Shown one piece after another: positions 56,782 to 64,000 of a DNA stretch of 64,000 bases. This stretch comes from Paenalcaligenes hominis (GTDB lineage: Bacteria; Pseudomonadota; Gammaproteobacteria; Burkholderiales; Burkholderiaceae_B), in NCBI RefSeq assembly GCF_011927625.1, contig NZ_JAATIZ010000001.1:682001-746000 (forward strand), in the 5' to 3' direction. Made by a program: the position numbers and the translations under genes. The notes beneath the pieces were generated by a model. It had not been told where the DNA came from. It saw nothing but the letters and a program-made list of their open reading frames with translations, and made no database searches. Within the stretch, counting starts at the first letter, position 1. Each line of letters starts with the position of its first letter.

Positions 56782-58089
56782 TTATTTAACGCTTTTCTCA
56801 AAACGCTCGAGCAGTTCATTGCCACGCTGAACCATGGTTTTTAAACCTTGCTCTGGGCTGACTTGACCAGAGAAGATTTTCTCCATTTCACCGTCTTCAA
56901 TATCACGAATTTGCGGTAGGTAACCTAAGCGCACACCGCGTGAGTTTTCTGTAGTCAACGCATCAAGCTGTTTAACGGCGACGTCTGCGCCTACGTTTTC
57001 ATCGTAGTAGCCGGCTTCTTTGGTTAAACGGTAGCCATCCGTGGTGACGGGTACATAGCCTGTGGCTTGGTGCCAAGCTGCGGCCTGCTCTGGGCTAGAT
57101 AGGAAATGGAAGAAATCAGTGATCCCTTTATAGGTCTCATCGGATTTGTTAGCAAACACCCAAAGTGAAGCACCGCCAATAATGGAGTTTTGCGGCGCAT
57201 CAGGGAGGGTGTTGTAGTAGGGCAGCGTGCTGGTGCCAAACTCAAACTTGCCTGTTTTAATAATATTGGCACGGTTACCACTGGAGCCGGTAAACATTCC
57301 ACAATTACCGCTAGTAAAAAGCGCATTGGACGTATCACCACGGCCACCGTAAGTAAACGTTCCTTCTTTGGACATGTTCGTTAAGAACGTTAAGTGCTCG
57401 ATAAATTGAGGTTTATCGGTCTCTAGACGGGCATTCAAACCGCCAAAGCCGTTGTCTTCACTGGCAAAAGGCAGGTTGTGCCAGGCGGCAAAGTTTTCGA
57501 GCAAAATCCAGGAAGGCCAGGAGGTGGTGTAACCGCACTCGTAGCCGGCATCACGAATTTTTTTGGCAGCGGTTGCGACCTCGTCCCATGTTTTGGGTGG
57601 GTTTTCTGGGTCAAGGCCTGCTTTTTTGAAAGCGTCCTTGTTGTAGTACAAAACAGGAGTGGAGCTGTTAAATGGCATGGAAATAAGTTTGCCATCAGAC
57701 GATGAGTAGTAGCCTGCTACAGCGCCAATAAAGTTTTTTGGGTCTAGGGGCTTGCCAACTTTTTCAGACATTTCCTGCACAGGTTGAATCGCGCCTTTGG
57801 CGTTCATCATGGTGGCGGTGCCGACTTCAAAAACCTGCAAAATATCGGGGGCGTTACCCGCACGGAATGCAGCAATACCGGCATTCATGGATTCACCGTA
57901 ATTGCCTTTGTAGCTGGGCTTGATGACGTAGTCAGACTGACTTTTGTTAAACTTTTCGGTTAGTTCATTGACGCGATCCCCAAGTGCTCCTTCCATGGAG
58001 TGCCAGAACTGGATCTCAGTGGCAGCATGAGCCGAACCCATCATGGCAATTGCAGTTGCCAAAGACAAAGTAAATGTCGTAGTACGCAT
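56782..58089 (-). CDS. ugpB: sn-glycerol-3-phosphate-binding periplasmic protein UgpB
   Basis: The periplasmic receptor of the Ugp importer, 435 residues. The signal peptide spans about 1-22 (ending Ala-His-Ala). The mature start Ala-Thr-Glu-Ile-Gln-Phe-Trp-His-Ser-Met-Glu-Gly-Ala-Leu-Gly matches UgpB closely, as does the Tyr-Lys-Gly-Asn-Tyr-Gly-Glu-Ser segment near 60. I use ATG 58089 with GGAGAG just upstream, not an ATG 42 bases earlier that would spoil the signal peptide. First gene of the operon; no ugpQ phosphodiesterase follows here. Confidence 0.95.
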   Translation of the reverse strand: MRTTTFTLSLATAIAMMGSAHAATEIQFWHSMEGALGDRVNELTEKFNKSQSDYVIKPSYKGNYGESMNAGIAAFRAGNAPDILQVFEVGTATMMNAKGAIQPVQEMSEKVGKPLDPKNFIGAVAGYYSSSDGKLISMPFNSSTPVLYYNKDAFKKAGLDPENPPKTWDEVATAAKKIRDAGYECGYTTSWPSWILLENFAAWHNLPFASEDNGFGGLNARLETDKPQFIEHLTFLTNMSKEGTFTYGGRGDTSNALFTSGNCGMFTGSSGNRANIIKTGKFEFGTSTLPYYNTLPDAPQNSIIGGASLWVFANKSDETYKGITDFFHFLSSPEQAAAWHQATGYVPVTTDGYRLTKEAGYYDENVGADVAVKQLDALTTENSRGVRLGYLPQIRDIEDGEMEKIFSGQVSPEQGLKTMVQRGNELLERFEKSVK

Positions 58090-58177
58090 TAGCGCTCTCC
58101 TGTAGAGTGTATGAAAGTAATAAACGGTCATTTAGATAACGAATCTAAGCATATGACTTGTTTATTACAATGGCGTG

Positions 58178-58207
58178 ACTGTACCCACTAATCGGTTGTT
58201 TGGTCAA
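58178..58207 (-). promoter_or_regulatory. Candidate sigma-70 promoter for ugpBAEC
   Basis: On the minus strand TTGACC (58207-58202) and TACAGT (58183-58178) are separated by 18 bp. This gives a transcription start near 58170 and a leader of about 80 bases before ugpB. The -35 matches consensus at 5 of 6 positions. No clear Pho box was seen upstream of it. Confidence 0.45.
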
Positions 58208-58259
58208 TATAAAATAACCCACACACGACAACCTTTATTTCTCGGATTACAATAGAAAA

Positions 58260-59099
58260 ATGATTAATGAAAAGCATACATTAACTTTCGCCTTTATTGG
58301 TGGTGGCAATATGGCTTCGGCTTTATCTGCTGGTTTAATTGGTAAGCGATGTGCCGCGAGCGATGTCTTAGTCATTGATCCAGTCGAGACGGTGCGTCAA
58401 CGCTGGCAAGACTTGGGTACGCAAACGGCTGCAACGGTTACTGAACAACTGGCTCAGCAGCGCATCTGGATCGTAGCGGTCAAACCGCAACACATGAAAG
58501 AGGTGCTGTTGCAGTGTCAACCGTATGTAAAAGACGATACGTTAATTATCAGTGTGGCTGCAGGTATTGCAGCACAGAACATTGCCCAATGGCTAGCACA
58601 GCATGGTAAACCCCATCAGCGTGTTATTCGTGCAATGCCCAACACACCTGCTTTTATCGGATGTGGCGCTACAGGCTTAATGGCATTAGCAGCGGTCGAA
58701 CCCAATGACAAGCTCATTGCAGAAACTGTATTTAAAACAGTGGGTGAGTTTGTGTGGGTAGACAACGACCAAGCTATCGATGCGGTAACCGCTTTGTCTG
58801 GCAGTGGCCCTGCGTATGTGTTTTTATTTCTCGAGGCCTTAATTGCGGGCGCTGTGCATCAAGGGCTTAGCCCAGAGCAAGCACGCAAATTAGCCTTTGC
58901 TACACTAAGCGGTGCTACTGAACTGGCCGCACTCTCTCCATTGCCTTTAAGCCATCTGCGCGATAATGTGACCTCTAAAGGCGGAACGACTGCAGCAGCA
59001 TTAGATGTATTTAATCAGAACGGCTTTTCTGAATTGGTTCAGAAAGCAATGGACGCAGCACAACACCGTGCTGCTGAATTAGCCCAAGAGTTCTCTTAA
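58260..59099 (+). CDS. proC: Pyrroline-5-carboxylate reductase
   Basis: ProC reduces pyrroline-5-carboxylate to proline with NAD(P)H. The 279-residue protein begins with the Rossmann motif Phe-Ile-Gly-Gly-Gly-Asn-Met-Ala-Ser-Ala. Val-Lys-Pro-Gln, Arg-Ala-Met-Pro-Asn-Thr-Pro, Gly-Ser-Gly-Pro-Ala-Tyr and the C-terminal signature Leu-Arg-Asp-Asn-Val-Thr-Ser-Lys-Gly-Gly-Thr-Thr are all present. It is divergent from ugpB and 11 bases before a VUT-family gene. Confidence 0.97.
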   Translation: MINEKHTLTFAFIGGGNMASALSAGLIGKRCAASDVLVIDPVETVRQRWQDLGTQTAATVTEQLAQQRIWIVAVKPQHMKEVLLQCQPYVKDDTLIISVAAGIAAQNIAQWLAQHGKPHQRVIRAMPNTPAFIGCGATGLMALAAVEPNDKLIAETVFKTVGEFVWVDNDQAIDAVTALSGSGPAYVFLFLEALIAGAVHQGLSPEQARKLAFATLSGATELAALSPLPLSHLRDNVTSKGGTTAAALDVFNQNGFSELVQKAMDAAQHRAAELAQEFS

Positions 59100-59110
59100 T
59101 TTATTTACTT

Positions 59111-59659
59111 ATGTCTATTTCTCGTTTTGACCCTATGCGCATAGGGCAGTTATGCACGGCTATTGGTGCCATGATTATTATTGTGGTGGCCTCAAATGTA
59201 CTGGTGCAATACCCCATTAATAATTGGCTCACCTGGGGGGCGGTCAGCTATCCCATTGCCTTTTTGGTGGCCGATGTACTGAATCGTCGCTTTGGGCCAC
59301 AATCAGCACGACGCGTCGCGTATTTCGGCTTTGTTGCAGCCTTACTGATTTCTGTTTTTGTGGCCACACCGCGTATTGCGTTGGCCTCTGGCAGTGCTTT
59401 TTTGGTGGCGCAGCTATGTGATATTTATCTTTTCGACCGTTTACGGCATCGCTCTTGGTGGCAAGCACCCCTTGTAGGGGGTATTGCCGGTGCAGTCGTT
59501 GATACCTTTATCTTTTTTAGTGTGGCATTTGCGGGTACTGACATGCCTTGGCAAACACTAATGCTAGGCGATTTGGCCGTTAAATTGTGTTTGAACACGT
59601 TTATGTTGGCACCATTTAGAGCCCTGATGTGGAATATCGCGCGGCCTTCCAATATGTAA
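59111..59659 (+). CDS. VUT family membrane protein (YhhQ-like putative queuosine precursor transporter)
   Basis: A 182-residue inner-membrane protein with about five or six helices. The family segment Ala-Ser-Gly-Ser-Ala-Phe-Leu-Val-Ala-Gln-Leu-Cys-Asp-Ile-Tyr-Leu-Phe-Asp-Arg-Leu-Arg places it in the VUT (vitamin uptake transporter, DUF165/YhhQ) family. E. coli YhhQ takes up the queuosine precursors preQ0 and preQ1. Asn-Val-Leu-Val-Gln-Tyr-Pro near the start and an Asp-rich loop are also family-like. It follows proC by 11 bases. Substrate is inferred from the family only. Confidence 0.85.
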   Translation: MSISRFDPMRIGQLCTAIGAMIIIVVASNVLVQYPINNWLTWGAVSYPIAFLVADVLNRRFGPQSARRVAYFGFVAALLISVFVATPRIALASGSAFLVAQLCDIYLFDRLRHRSWWQAPLVGGIAGAVVDTFIFFSVAFAGTDMPWQTLMLGDLAVKLCLNTFMLAPFRALMWNIARPSNM

Positions 59660-59841
59660 CCCTAGATCACATCGCTGCTCAAGCTCTAGGGCTATTACGT
59701 AGTGACAATTCTTGAAGACTGTTACAGAATACGCAATACTTAATTTTTAGGCTGTTGGCTCTTTACAAGATCAACAGCCCTTTGTTTATGGGCGATTAGG
59801 TGGCTTACCAAGCCACTTAGTTTGCTTTTTGGAATTTTATT
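59660..59841 (+). promoter_or_regulatory. Structured leader upstream of livH
   Basis: 182 bases without a convincing gene but with three hairpins: CCCTAGA/TCTAGGG (59660-59691), GGCTGTTG/CAACAGCC (59750-59779) followed by CTTTGTTTAT, and GTGGCTT/AAGCCAC (59800-59816) followed by a T-rich stretch. The first two probably end or process the proC transcript; the last lies just before the livH ribosome site. I see no Leu/Ile/Val-rich leader peptide, so classical attenuation is not supported. Confidence 0.5.
59750..59787 (+). terminator. Probable terminator after proC-VUT
   Basis: GGCTGTTG (59750-59757) pairs with CAACAGCC (59772-59779) around a 14-base loop and is followed by CTTTGTTT. A reasonable but not ideal intrinsic terminator, upstream of livH. 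Confidence 0.6.
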
Positions 59842-60768
59842 ATGGCCGATATTCTTCCGCAGCTTGTGCAGCAGCTATTTAATGGGCTGTCGTTAGGCGC
59901 TATTTATGCCTTGATAGCCATTGGTTACACGATGGTCTATGGCATCATCGGCATGATTAACTTTGCCCATGGCGAAATTTACATGATTGGCGCCTACACC
60001 GGACTCGTCACCTTATCAGCAATAGGGGTGGGTTCCGGTATACCGGTCATGCTGATCGTTCTCATTATGTTGATTGTGGCGGCGCTGGTTACCGCTGTGT
60101 ATGGCTACGCCGTGGAAAAGGTGGCCTACGCGCCTTTGCGGGGCAGTCCACGGCTAGTGCCCTTAATTTCCGCCATTGGTATGTCCATTTTCTTGCAAAA
60201 CTGGGTAGCGTTGGGTCAAGGCGCACGCGATATGGCCGTGCCCAATTTAGTCTCGGGTGCATTACAAATTCAATTGGGCGATGACTTTGTTTTTAATGCG
60301 CCGTATTCGCGCATTCTCATTATTGTGACTACGGTCATATTAATGACCCTACTTAGCCTCTATATTAAATATTCGCGTATGGGACGCGCTTCACGCGCTT
60401 GCTCCCAAGATCTCGGTATGGCTAATTTGCTGGGGATTGATACCAGCCGCATTATTTCTTTTACCTTTATTGTGGGGGCGATGCTGGCCGCAGTGGGCGG
60501 GGTGCTGATTGCGCTCGCCATTGGGAAACTCACGCCTTTTATTGGTTTTATTGCGGGCATCAAGGCCTTTACCGCAGCCGTATTGGGCGGTATTGGTAGC
60601 ATTCCAGGCGCTATGCTGGGCGGGGTCATTCTTGGTTTGGCTGAAACCTTTGCGGCGGCCTATATCTCTTCGCAATACAAAGACATCGTGGCATTTGCAT
60701 TGTTAGTTTTAATCTTGCTGTTCCGTCCTACGGGCTTGCTTGGTAAACCAGAAGTGGAAAAAGTCTAA
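59842..60768 (+). CDS. livH: Branched-chain amino-acid ABC transporter permease LivH
   Basis: A 308-residue inner-membrane permease with about eight helices. The start [20 protein letters not shown] is the LivH hallmark, and Ile-Asn-Phe-Ala-His-Gly-Glu and [12 protein letters not shown] follow. It heads livHMGF; its TAA shares a base with the livM ATG (TAATG). Leucine/isoleucine/valine specificity is by family; related systems carry amides or urea. Confidence 0.95.
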   Translation: MADILPQLVQQLFNGLSLGAIYALIAIGYTMVYGIIGMINFAHGEIYMIGAYTGLVTLSAIGVGSGIPVMLIVLIMLIVAALVTAVYGYAVEKVAYAPLRGSPRLVPLISAIGMSIFLQNWVALGQGARDMAVPNLVSGALQIQLGDDFVFNAPYSRILIIVTTVILMTLLSLYIKYSRMGRASRACSQDLGMANLLGIDTSRIISFTFIVGAMLAAVGGVLIALAIGKLTPFIGFIAGIKAFTAAVLGGIGSIPGAMLGGVILGLAETFAAAYISSQYKDIVAFALLVLILLFRPTGLLGKPEVEKV

Positions 60769-61988
60769 TGGCCAAACAATTCCAGAATGCTTTTTTTGCC
60801 GCCATATTGGCGGGTGTTATTATTGCGCCTATTTTTGGCTTTCAAATTCTTCGCGTGGGTGCGGAAACTACCCTAGCGTCAGACTGGCCCATGATCGGGT
60901 GGGGCATGGCAGTGGTCTTTGTGTTCCAGTTGCTGCGCCCGTACCTAACGCGCTGGCTGTCTGGGCGGCAAACCCGTCTTACCTTGCCCACGATAAACGA
61001 TAAAACACGCCAAGCCGCCTTGTTATTAATTGTGGCGCTAGCTTTAGTGTGGCCATTTTTTGCCGGCCGCGCCGAAATTGACATTGCTACTCTTGTCCTC
61101 ATTTATGTCATGTTAGGTCTGGGCTTAAATATTGTCGTGGGCTTTGCAGGGTTATTAGACCTGGGTTTTGTCGGCTTTTATGCTGTGGGCGCCTATACCT
61201 ATGCGCTGCTTTACCACTGGGCAGGGTGGGGCTTCTGGTCGTCTTTACCCATGGCGGGGGCAATGGCCGCCTTGTTTGGTTATTTACTGGGCTTTCCTGT
61301 CCTACGCTTACGGGGCGACTACCTTGCCATTGTGACGCTAGGCTTTGGCGAAATCATTCGTTTGTTATTAATTAACTTGTACCCCATTACAGGGGGCCCA
61401 GATGGCATTGCGGGTATCCCTAAGCCCACCGTTTTTGGTTATGTGATGGCTCGTCGTGCGCCCGAGGGGGAAACCACCTTTCATGATCTGATGGGGTGGA
61501 AGTTTAATAACGTCGATGTCATTATTTATTTGTATATCTTGGCATTAATTTTGGCGTTGATTACCCTTTTTGTCTCTAATCGACTCGTTCGCATGCCCGT
61601 GGGGCGCGCTTGGGAGGCCTTGCGCGAGGATGAAATTGCATGTCGCTCGTTGGGTCTGAACCCCACCGGCATCAAGCTGTCAGCCTTTACTATTGGGGCC
61701 ATGTTTGCCGGCTTTGGGGGCGCTTTTTTCGCAGCGCGTCAGGGTATTGTTAACCCTGAATCTTTTACATTTATTGAATCCGCCTTAATTTTAGCGGTAG
61801 TGGTTTTAGGTGGCATGGGTTCACAACTGGGTGTGATTCTTGCGGCCATTTTATTAACTGTCGTGCCCGAGATCGCACGCCAGTTTGCTGAGTACCGTAT
61901 GCTGATTTTCGGTTTAGTCATGGTGGTAATGATGGCATGGCGACCCCAAGGCTTATTGCCTGTAAAGCGTCCTCATGTGGAGTTATAA
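60768..61988 (+). CDS. livM: Branched-chain amino-acid ABC transporter permease LivM
   Basis: The 406-residue second permease. Like other LivM proteins it has additional N-terminal helices (about 10-30 and 45-60) before the core. The core includes [17 protein letters not shown] and [10 protein letters not shown], then Trp-Glu-Ala-Leu-Arg-Glu-Asp-Glu for ATPase contact. It overlaps livH by one base and abuts livG directly. Confidence 0.95.
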   Translation: MAKQFQNAFFAAILAGVIIAPIFGFQILRVGAETTLASDWPMIGWGMAVVFVFQLLRPYLTRWLSGRQTRLTLPTINDKTRQAALLLIVALALVWPFFAGRAEIDIATLVLIYVMLGLGLNIVVGFAGLLDLGFVGFYAVGAYTYALLYHWAGWGFWSSLPMAGAMAALFGYLLGFPVLRLRGDYLAIVTLGFGEIIRLLLINLYPITGGPDGIAGIPKPTVFGYVMARRAPEGETTFHDLMGWKFNNVDVIIYLYILALILALITLFVSNRLVRMPVGRAWEALREDEIACRSLGLNPTGIKLSAFTIGAMFAGFGGAFFAARQGIVNPESFTFIESALILAVVVLGGMGSQLGVILAAILLTVVPEIARQFAEYRMLIFGLVMVVMMAWRPQGLLPVKRPHVEL

Positions 61989-62756
61989 ATGAGTCAAACT
62001 TTATTAACCGTTACCGATCTCTGCATGCGTTTTGGGGGCCTACTGGCGGTAGACCACGTCAGTTTCGAGGTCAAGTCCGATCAAGTCTTTGCCATTATTG
62101 GTCCAAATGGTGCAGGTAAAACCACGGTATTTAACTGCATTGGTGGTTTTTACAAACCCACCGCTGGCCATATTCAACTGGGCGATACGCCCATCCATGC
62201 CTTACCCAGTCATAAAGTGGCGCAAATGGGGTTGGTGCGCACTTTTCAAAATGTGCGGTTGTTTAAAAACTTGACGGTGCTTGAAAATCTACTGGTGGCT
62301 CAGCATCAACGCTTAAATACCCGTCTGCTAGCGGGCTTGCTTAAAACACCCGCCTACCGTCGCGCCGAAGAAGAGGCCAGAGTCCAGGCCGCTTGGTGGT
62401 TGGATTACATGAATTTACGCCCTTATGCCAATCGCGAAGCAGGAAATTTGGCGTATGGGCATCAACGGCGTCTAGAGATTGCCCGCTGCATGATTACTCA
62501 GCCTCGTTTATTGCTCTTAGATGAACCCGCTGCAGGGTTAAACCCCCAAGAAAAACGCGATCTGCAGGTCTTAATTAATCAGCTGCGTAGCGAAAAAGGG
62601 GTGGCCGTTTTACTGATTGAACACGATATGAGTTTAGTTATGGGGATCTCTGATGAGATTCTGGTTATGGAGTACGGTAAACCCATCGCAGTAGGCAAAC
62701 CCGCTGCTATTCAAAACGACCCTCGTGTGATTAAAGCTTATCTAGGAGAAGAGTAA
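61989..62756 (+). CDS. livG: Branched-chain amino-acid ABC transporter ATPase LivG
   Basis: A 255-residue ATPase. Walker A is Gly-Pro-Asn-Gly-Ala-Gly-Lys-Thr-Thr, the Q-loop segment is Val-Arg-Thr-Phe-Gln-Asn-Val-Arg-Leu-Phe, the LivG-type signature is Leu-Ala-Tyr-Gly-His-Gln-Arg-Arg (in place of LSGGQ), and Walker B is Leu-Leu-Leu-Leu-Asp-Glu-Pro-Ala-Ala-Gly-Leu-Asn. It directly follows livM and is directly followed by the GTG of livF. Confidence 0.96.
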   Translation: MSQTLLTVTDLCMRFGGLLAVDHVSFEVKSDQVFAIIGPNGAGKTTVFNCIGGFYKPTAGHIQLGDTPIHALPSHKVAQMGLVRTFQNVRLFKNLTVLENLLVAQHQRLNTRLLAGLLKTPAYRRAEEEARVQAAWWLDYMNLRPYANREAGNLAYGHQRRLEIARCMITQPRLLLLDEPAAGLNPQEKRDLQVLINQLRSEKGVAVLLIEHDMSLVMGISDEILVMEYGKPIAVGKPAAIQNDPRVIKAYLGEE

Positions 62757-63458
62757 GTGTTAGAGCTTAATGCGGTCAGTACATATTACGGTGCTATTCA
62801 AGCCCTAGATCAAGTCAGTGTGAAGGTCAATCAAGGTGAAATCGTTACGCTTATTGGTGCGAATGGGGCCGGTAAAACTACCCTGTTAATGACAGTATGC
62901 GGTTCACCCCGTGCTAGCTCCGGTTCTATTGTGTTCGAGGGCATCGATATTACGCAGCAACCTACTCACATGATTATGCGCAGTGGCATGGCCTTGTCAC
63001 CCGAGGGGCGACGTGTGTTTCCCGACTTAACTGTGGCTGAGAACCTAAAGATGGGCGGTTTTTTCCTTAGTAAAACCGAAATCGAAGCAGGGGAGCAGCA
63101 CGTATACGATCTGTTTCCCCGTTTAAAAGAGCGAGCGAGTCAGCGTGCAGGGACGATGTCTGGGGGCGAGCAGCAGATGTTGGCCATTGGGCGTGCGTTG
63201 ATGACACGACCACGCTTGCTTTTACTTGATGAGCCAACGCTTGGTCTGGCACCGCTCATCATTAATCAAATCTTTGAAATTATTCAAACCATCCGCAGCG
63301 AGGGGGTAACGGTGTTTTTGGTCGAACAAAATGCAAACAAAGCGCTGCACATTGCAGACCGCGCCTATGTATTAGAGACCGGCAAGGTCGTTATGGAAGA
63401 CACGGGCATCAACTTGCTCAGTAACGATGCGGTGCGCCAAGCCTACCTAGGGGCGTAG
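62757..63458 (+). CDS. livF: Branched-chain amino-acid ABC transporter ATPase LivF
   Basis: A 233-residue ATPase partner of LivG. Walker A is Gly-Ala-Asn-Gly-Ala-Gly-Lys-Thr-Thr, the signature is Met-Ser-Gly-Gly-Glu-Gln-Gln-Met, Walker B is Leu-Leu-Leu-Leu-Asp-Glu-Pro-Thr-Leu-Gly-Leu, and Val-Glu-Gln-Asn-Ala is the H-loop region typical of LivF. It starts with GTG immediately after the livG stop. No binding-protein gene (livK/livJ) lies before livH or after livF in this window. Confidence 0.96.
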   Translation: MLELNAVSTYYGAIQALDQVSVKVNQGEIVTLIGANGAGKTTLLMTVCGSPRASSGSIVFEGIDITQQPTHMIMRSGMALSPEGRRVFPDLTVAENLKMGGFFLSKTEIEAGEQHVYDLFPRLKERASQRAGTMSGGEQQMLAIGRALMTRPRLLLLDEPTLGLAPLIINQIFEIIQTIRSEGVTVFLVEQNANKALHIADRAYVLETGKVVMEDTGINLLSNDAVRQAYLGA

Positions 63459-63460
63459 AA

Positions 63461-63492
63461 AAAATCCCAGCCTGAGGGTCTGGGATTTTTTT
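63461..63492. terminator. Bidirectional terminator between livF and the GST gene
   Basis: AAAATCCCAG (63461-63470) pairs with CTGGGATTTT (63480-63489) and continues into further T residues; the A run on the left provides the tract for the opposite strand. It separates convergent livF and GST genes. Confidence 0.92.
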
Positions 63493-63495
63493 TAC

Positions 63496-64000
63496 CTAAG
63501 CCAATGAAAGTCCTTCTTGGGTTAAGGCCGACTGTATCCCAGCATCAAGGCCGAGTTGTTCGTAGAAACGAACTAACTCGACATAGGGGCTAATATCTAC
63601 CCCCACCAGACCAGCCCATCGTAAAGTGACCCACAAATACGCATCCGCCACAGAGCGTGTACCGGTTAAATAGTTTTTGCCTTGTAGCTGGGTATTTAAC
63701 AGAGCAAAGTAGCGTTGTAGTTGTGTTTTGGCCCCAGCGATGAGCTCGTCTTTACAAGCTTCTGCTACATAGTTTTTCCAGCCAAATAGCAATCCAAACA
63801 AACGATGTACGTCCGAGTTCACTACGCCTAGCCAACGGCGTACCTCGGCACGTGAATGTAAATCGGACCCCACCAGGTTTGCTGCAGGGTATTTTTCACC
63901 TAAGTACTGCAAGATAGCTGTGCTTTGCGTCAGAATGAAATCGTCATCACGTAGCACCGGCACTGAACCGACGGGGTTTAGCGCTAAAAATGCCTCGGAT
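63496..64000 (-). CDS. Glutathione S-transferase family protein, N-terminus cut by the window edge
   Basis: The reading frame stays open to the right edge, giving 167 visible residues of a protein that should be about 200. The visible start Asn-Pro-Val-Gly-Ser-Val-Pro-Val-Leu is the end of the thioredoxin-fold domain with its cis-Pro; Leu-Thr-Gln-Ser-Thr-Ala-Ile-Leu-Gln-Tyr-Leu contains the glutathione-binding Ser. The all-helical C-terminal domain contains Ser-Val-Ala-Asp-Ala-Tyr-Leu. It resembles the bacterial beta-class GST; the catalytic N-terminal residue lies outside the window. Substrate unknown. Confidence 0.93.
   Translation of the reverse strand, partial: SEAFLALNPVGSVPVLRDDDFILTQSTAILQYLGEKYPAANLVGSDLHSRAEVRRWLGVVNSDVHRLFGLLFGWKNYVAEACKDELIAGAKTQLQRYFALLNTQLQGKNYLTGTRSVADAYLWVTLRWAGLVGVDISPYVELVRFYEQLGLDAGIQSALTQEGLSLA

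Noticed and set aside
58130-58175. GTCA-like segments spaced by 22 bases before ugpB as a possible Pho box
   Set aside because: They lie downstream of the best promoter candidate and match the Pho box consensus poorly.
59712-59750. A possible 12-codon leader peptide starting at TTG upstream of livH
   Set aside because: Rare start codon, no ribosome-binding site, and no run of Leu, Ile or Val codons that would support attenuation.
1-64000. Looked for CRISPR arrays, transposases, integrases, tRNA and rRNA genes
   Set aside because: No spaced direct repeats, terminal inverted repeats, integrase-like proteins or cloverleaf sequences were found; genes are core and intact.

Overview
This 64 kb window looks like a chromosomal segment of a betaproteobacterium in the order Burkholderiales, most likely family Alcaligenaceae. 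I infer this from protein flavour and gene order: map/glnD next to rpsB-tsf-pyrH-frr-uppS-cdsA-dxr-rseP-bamA-skp-lpxD-fabZ-lpxA-lpxB-rnhB-(SpoU methyltransferase)-ppsR/ppsA resembles Bordetella, but base composition is only about 50% GC by eye. The species cannot be named from the sequence alone. Coding density is very high. I see no insertion sequence, prophage, CRISPR array, tRNA or rRNA, and every complete gene appears intact at family-typical length.

Layout. 1-3.3 kb: the end of an RND drug-efflux pump gene, its outer-membrane channel, pdxJ and a nitroreductase. 3.3-6.0 kb: a CueR-like regulator divergent from a CopZ-like chaperone and a flavoprotein disulfide reductase, then a SCO protein. 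5.5-11.4 kb (minus strand): sensor kinase, response regulator, folD, oligopeptidase A and SCO as one tightly packed run. 11.6-17.9 kb: the pyruvate dehydrogenase operon aceE-aceF-lpdA, divergent from the two-component system. 17.9-22.1 kb: folC, a SPOR/DedD protein, cvpA and purF. 22.2-26.8 kb (minus): dsbB, marC, glnD, map. 27.1-42.4 kb: translation, isoprenoid, phospholipid, outer-membrane assembly and lipid A genes. 42.4-49.4 kb: ppsR/ppsA, ndh, smpB/ratA/rnfH and ygfZ. 49.5-53.7 kb: mltG-tmk-holB-tatD and a periplasmic ankyrin protein. 53.8-58.1 kb (minus): ugpBAEC glycerol-3-phosphate importer. 58.3-59.7 kb: proC and a VUT-family transporter. 59.8-63.5 kb: livHMGF branched-chain amino-acid importer without a binding protein. 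The window ends in a partial glutathione S-transferase.

How the genes work together. Most of the window is core housekeeping. The 27-42 kb block couples ribosome function (S2, EF-Ts, RRF, UMP kinase) to envelope construction: UppS and Dxr feed isoprenoid carriers, CdsA feeds phospholipids, RseP/BamA/Skp handle outer-membrane proteins, and LpxD/FabZ/LpxA/LpxB make lipid A. PDH, PpsA/PpsR and Ndh sit at the pyruvate/PEP/NADH node of central carbon metabolism.

Most unusual observation. The PurF encoded here begins Met-Ser, not Met-Cys, and has His-Asp-Gly-Asn-Leu where the family has His-Asn-Gly-Asn-Leu. These are the catalytic nucleophile (mature position 1) and the oxyanion-hole Asn (mature position 101) of the glutaminase domain. 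The PRPP-binding half looks intact. This suggests a PurF that has lost or altered glutamine use and may depend on ammonia. Other points worth a look are palindromes in the divergent kinase/aceE, smpB/ratA and ppsR/ppsA regions, a multi-hairpin leader before livH, and a compact copper/redox module without a copper-exporting ATPase.
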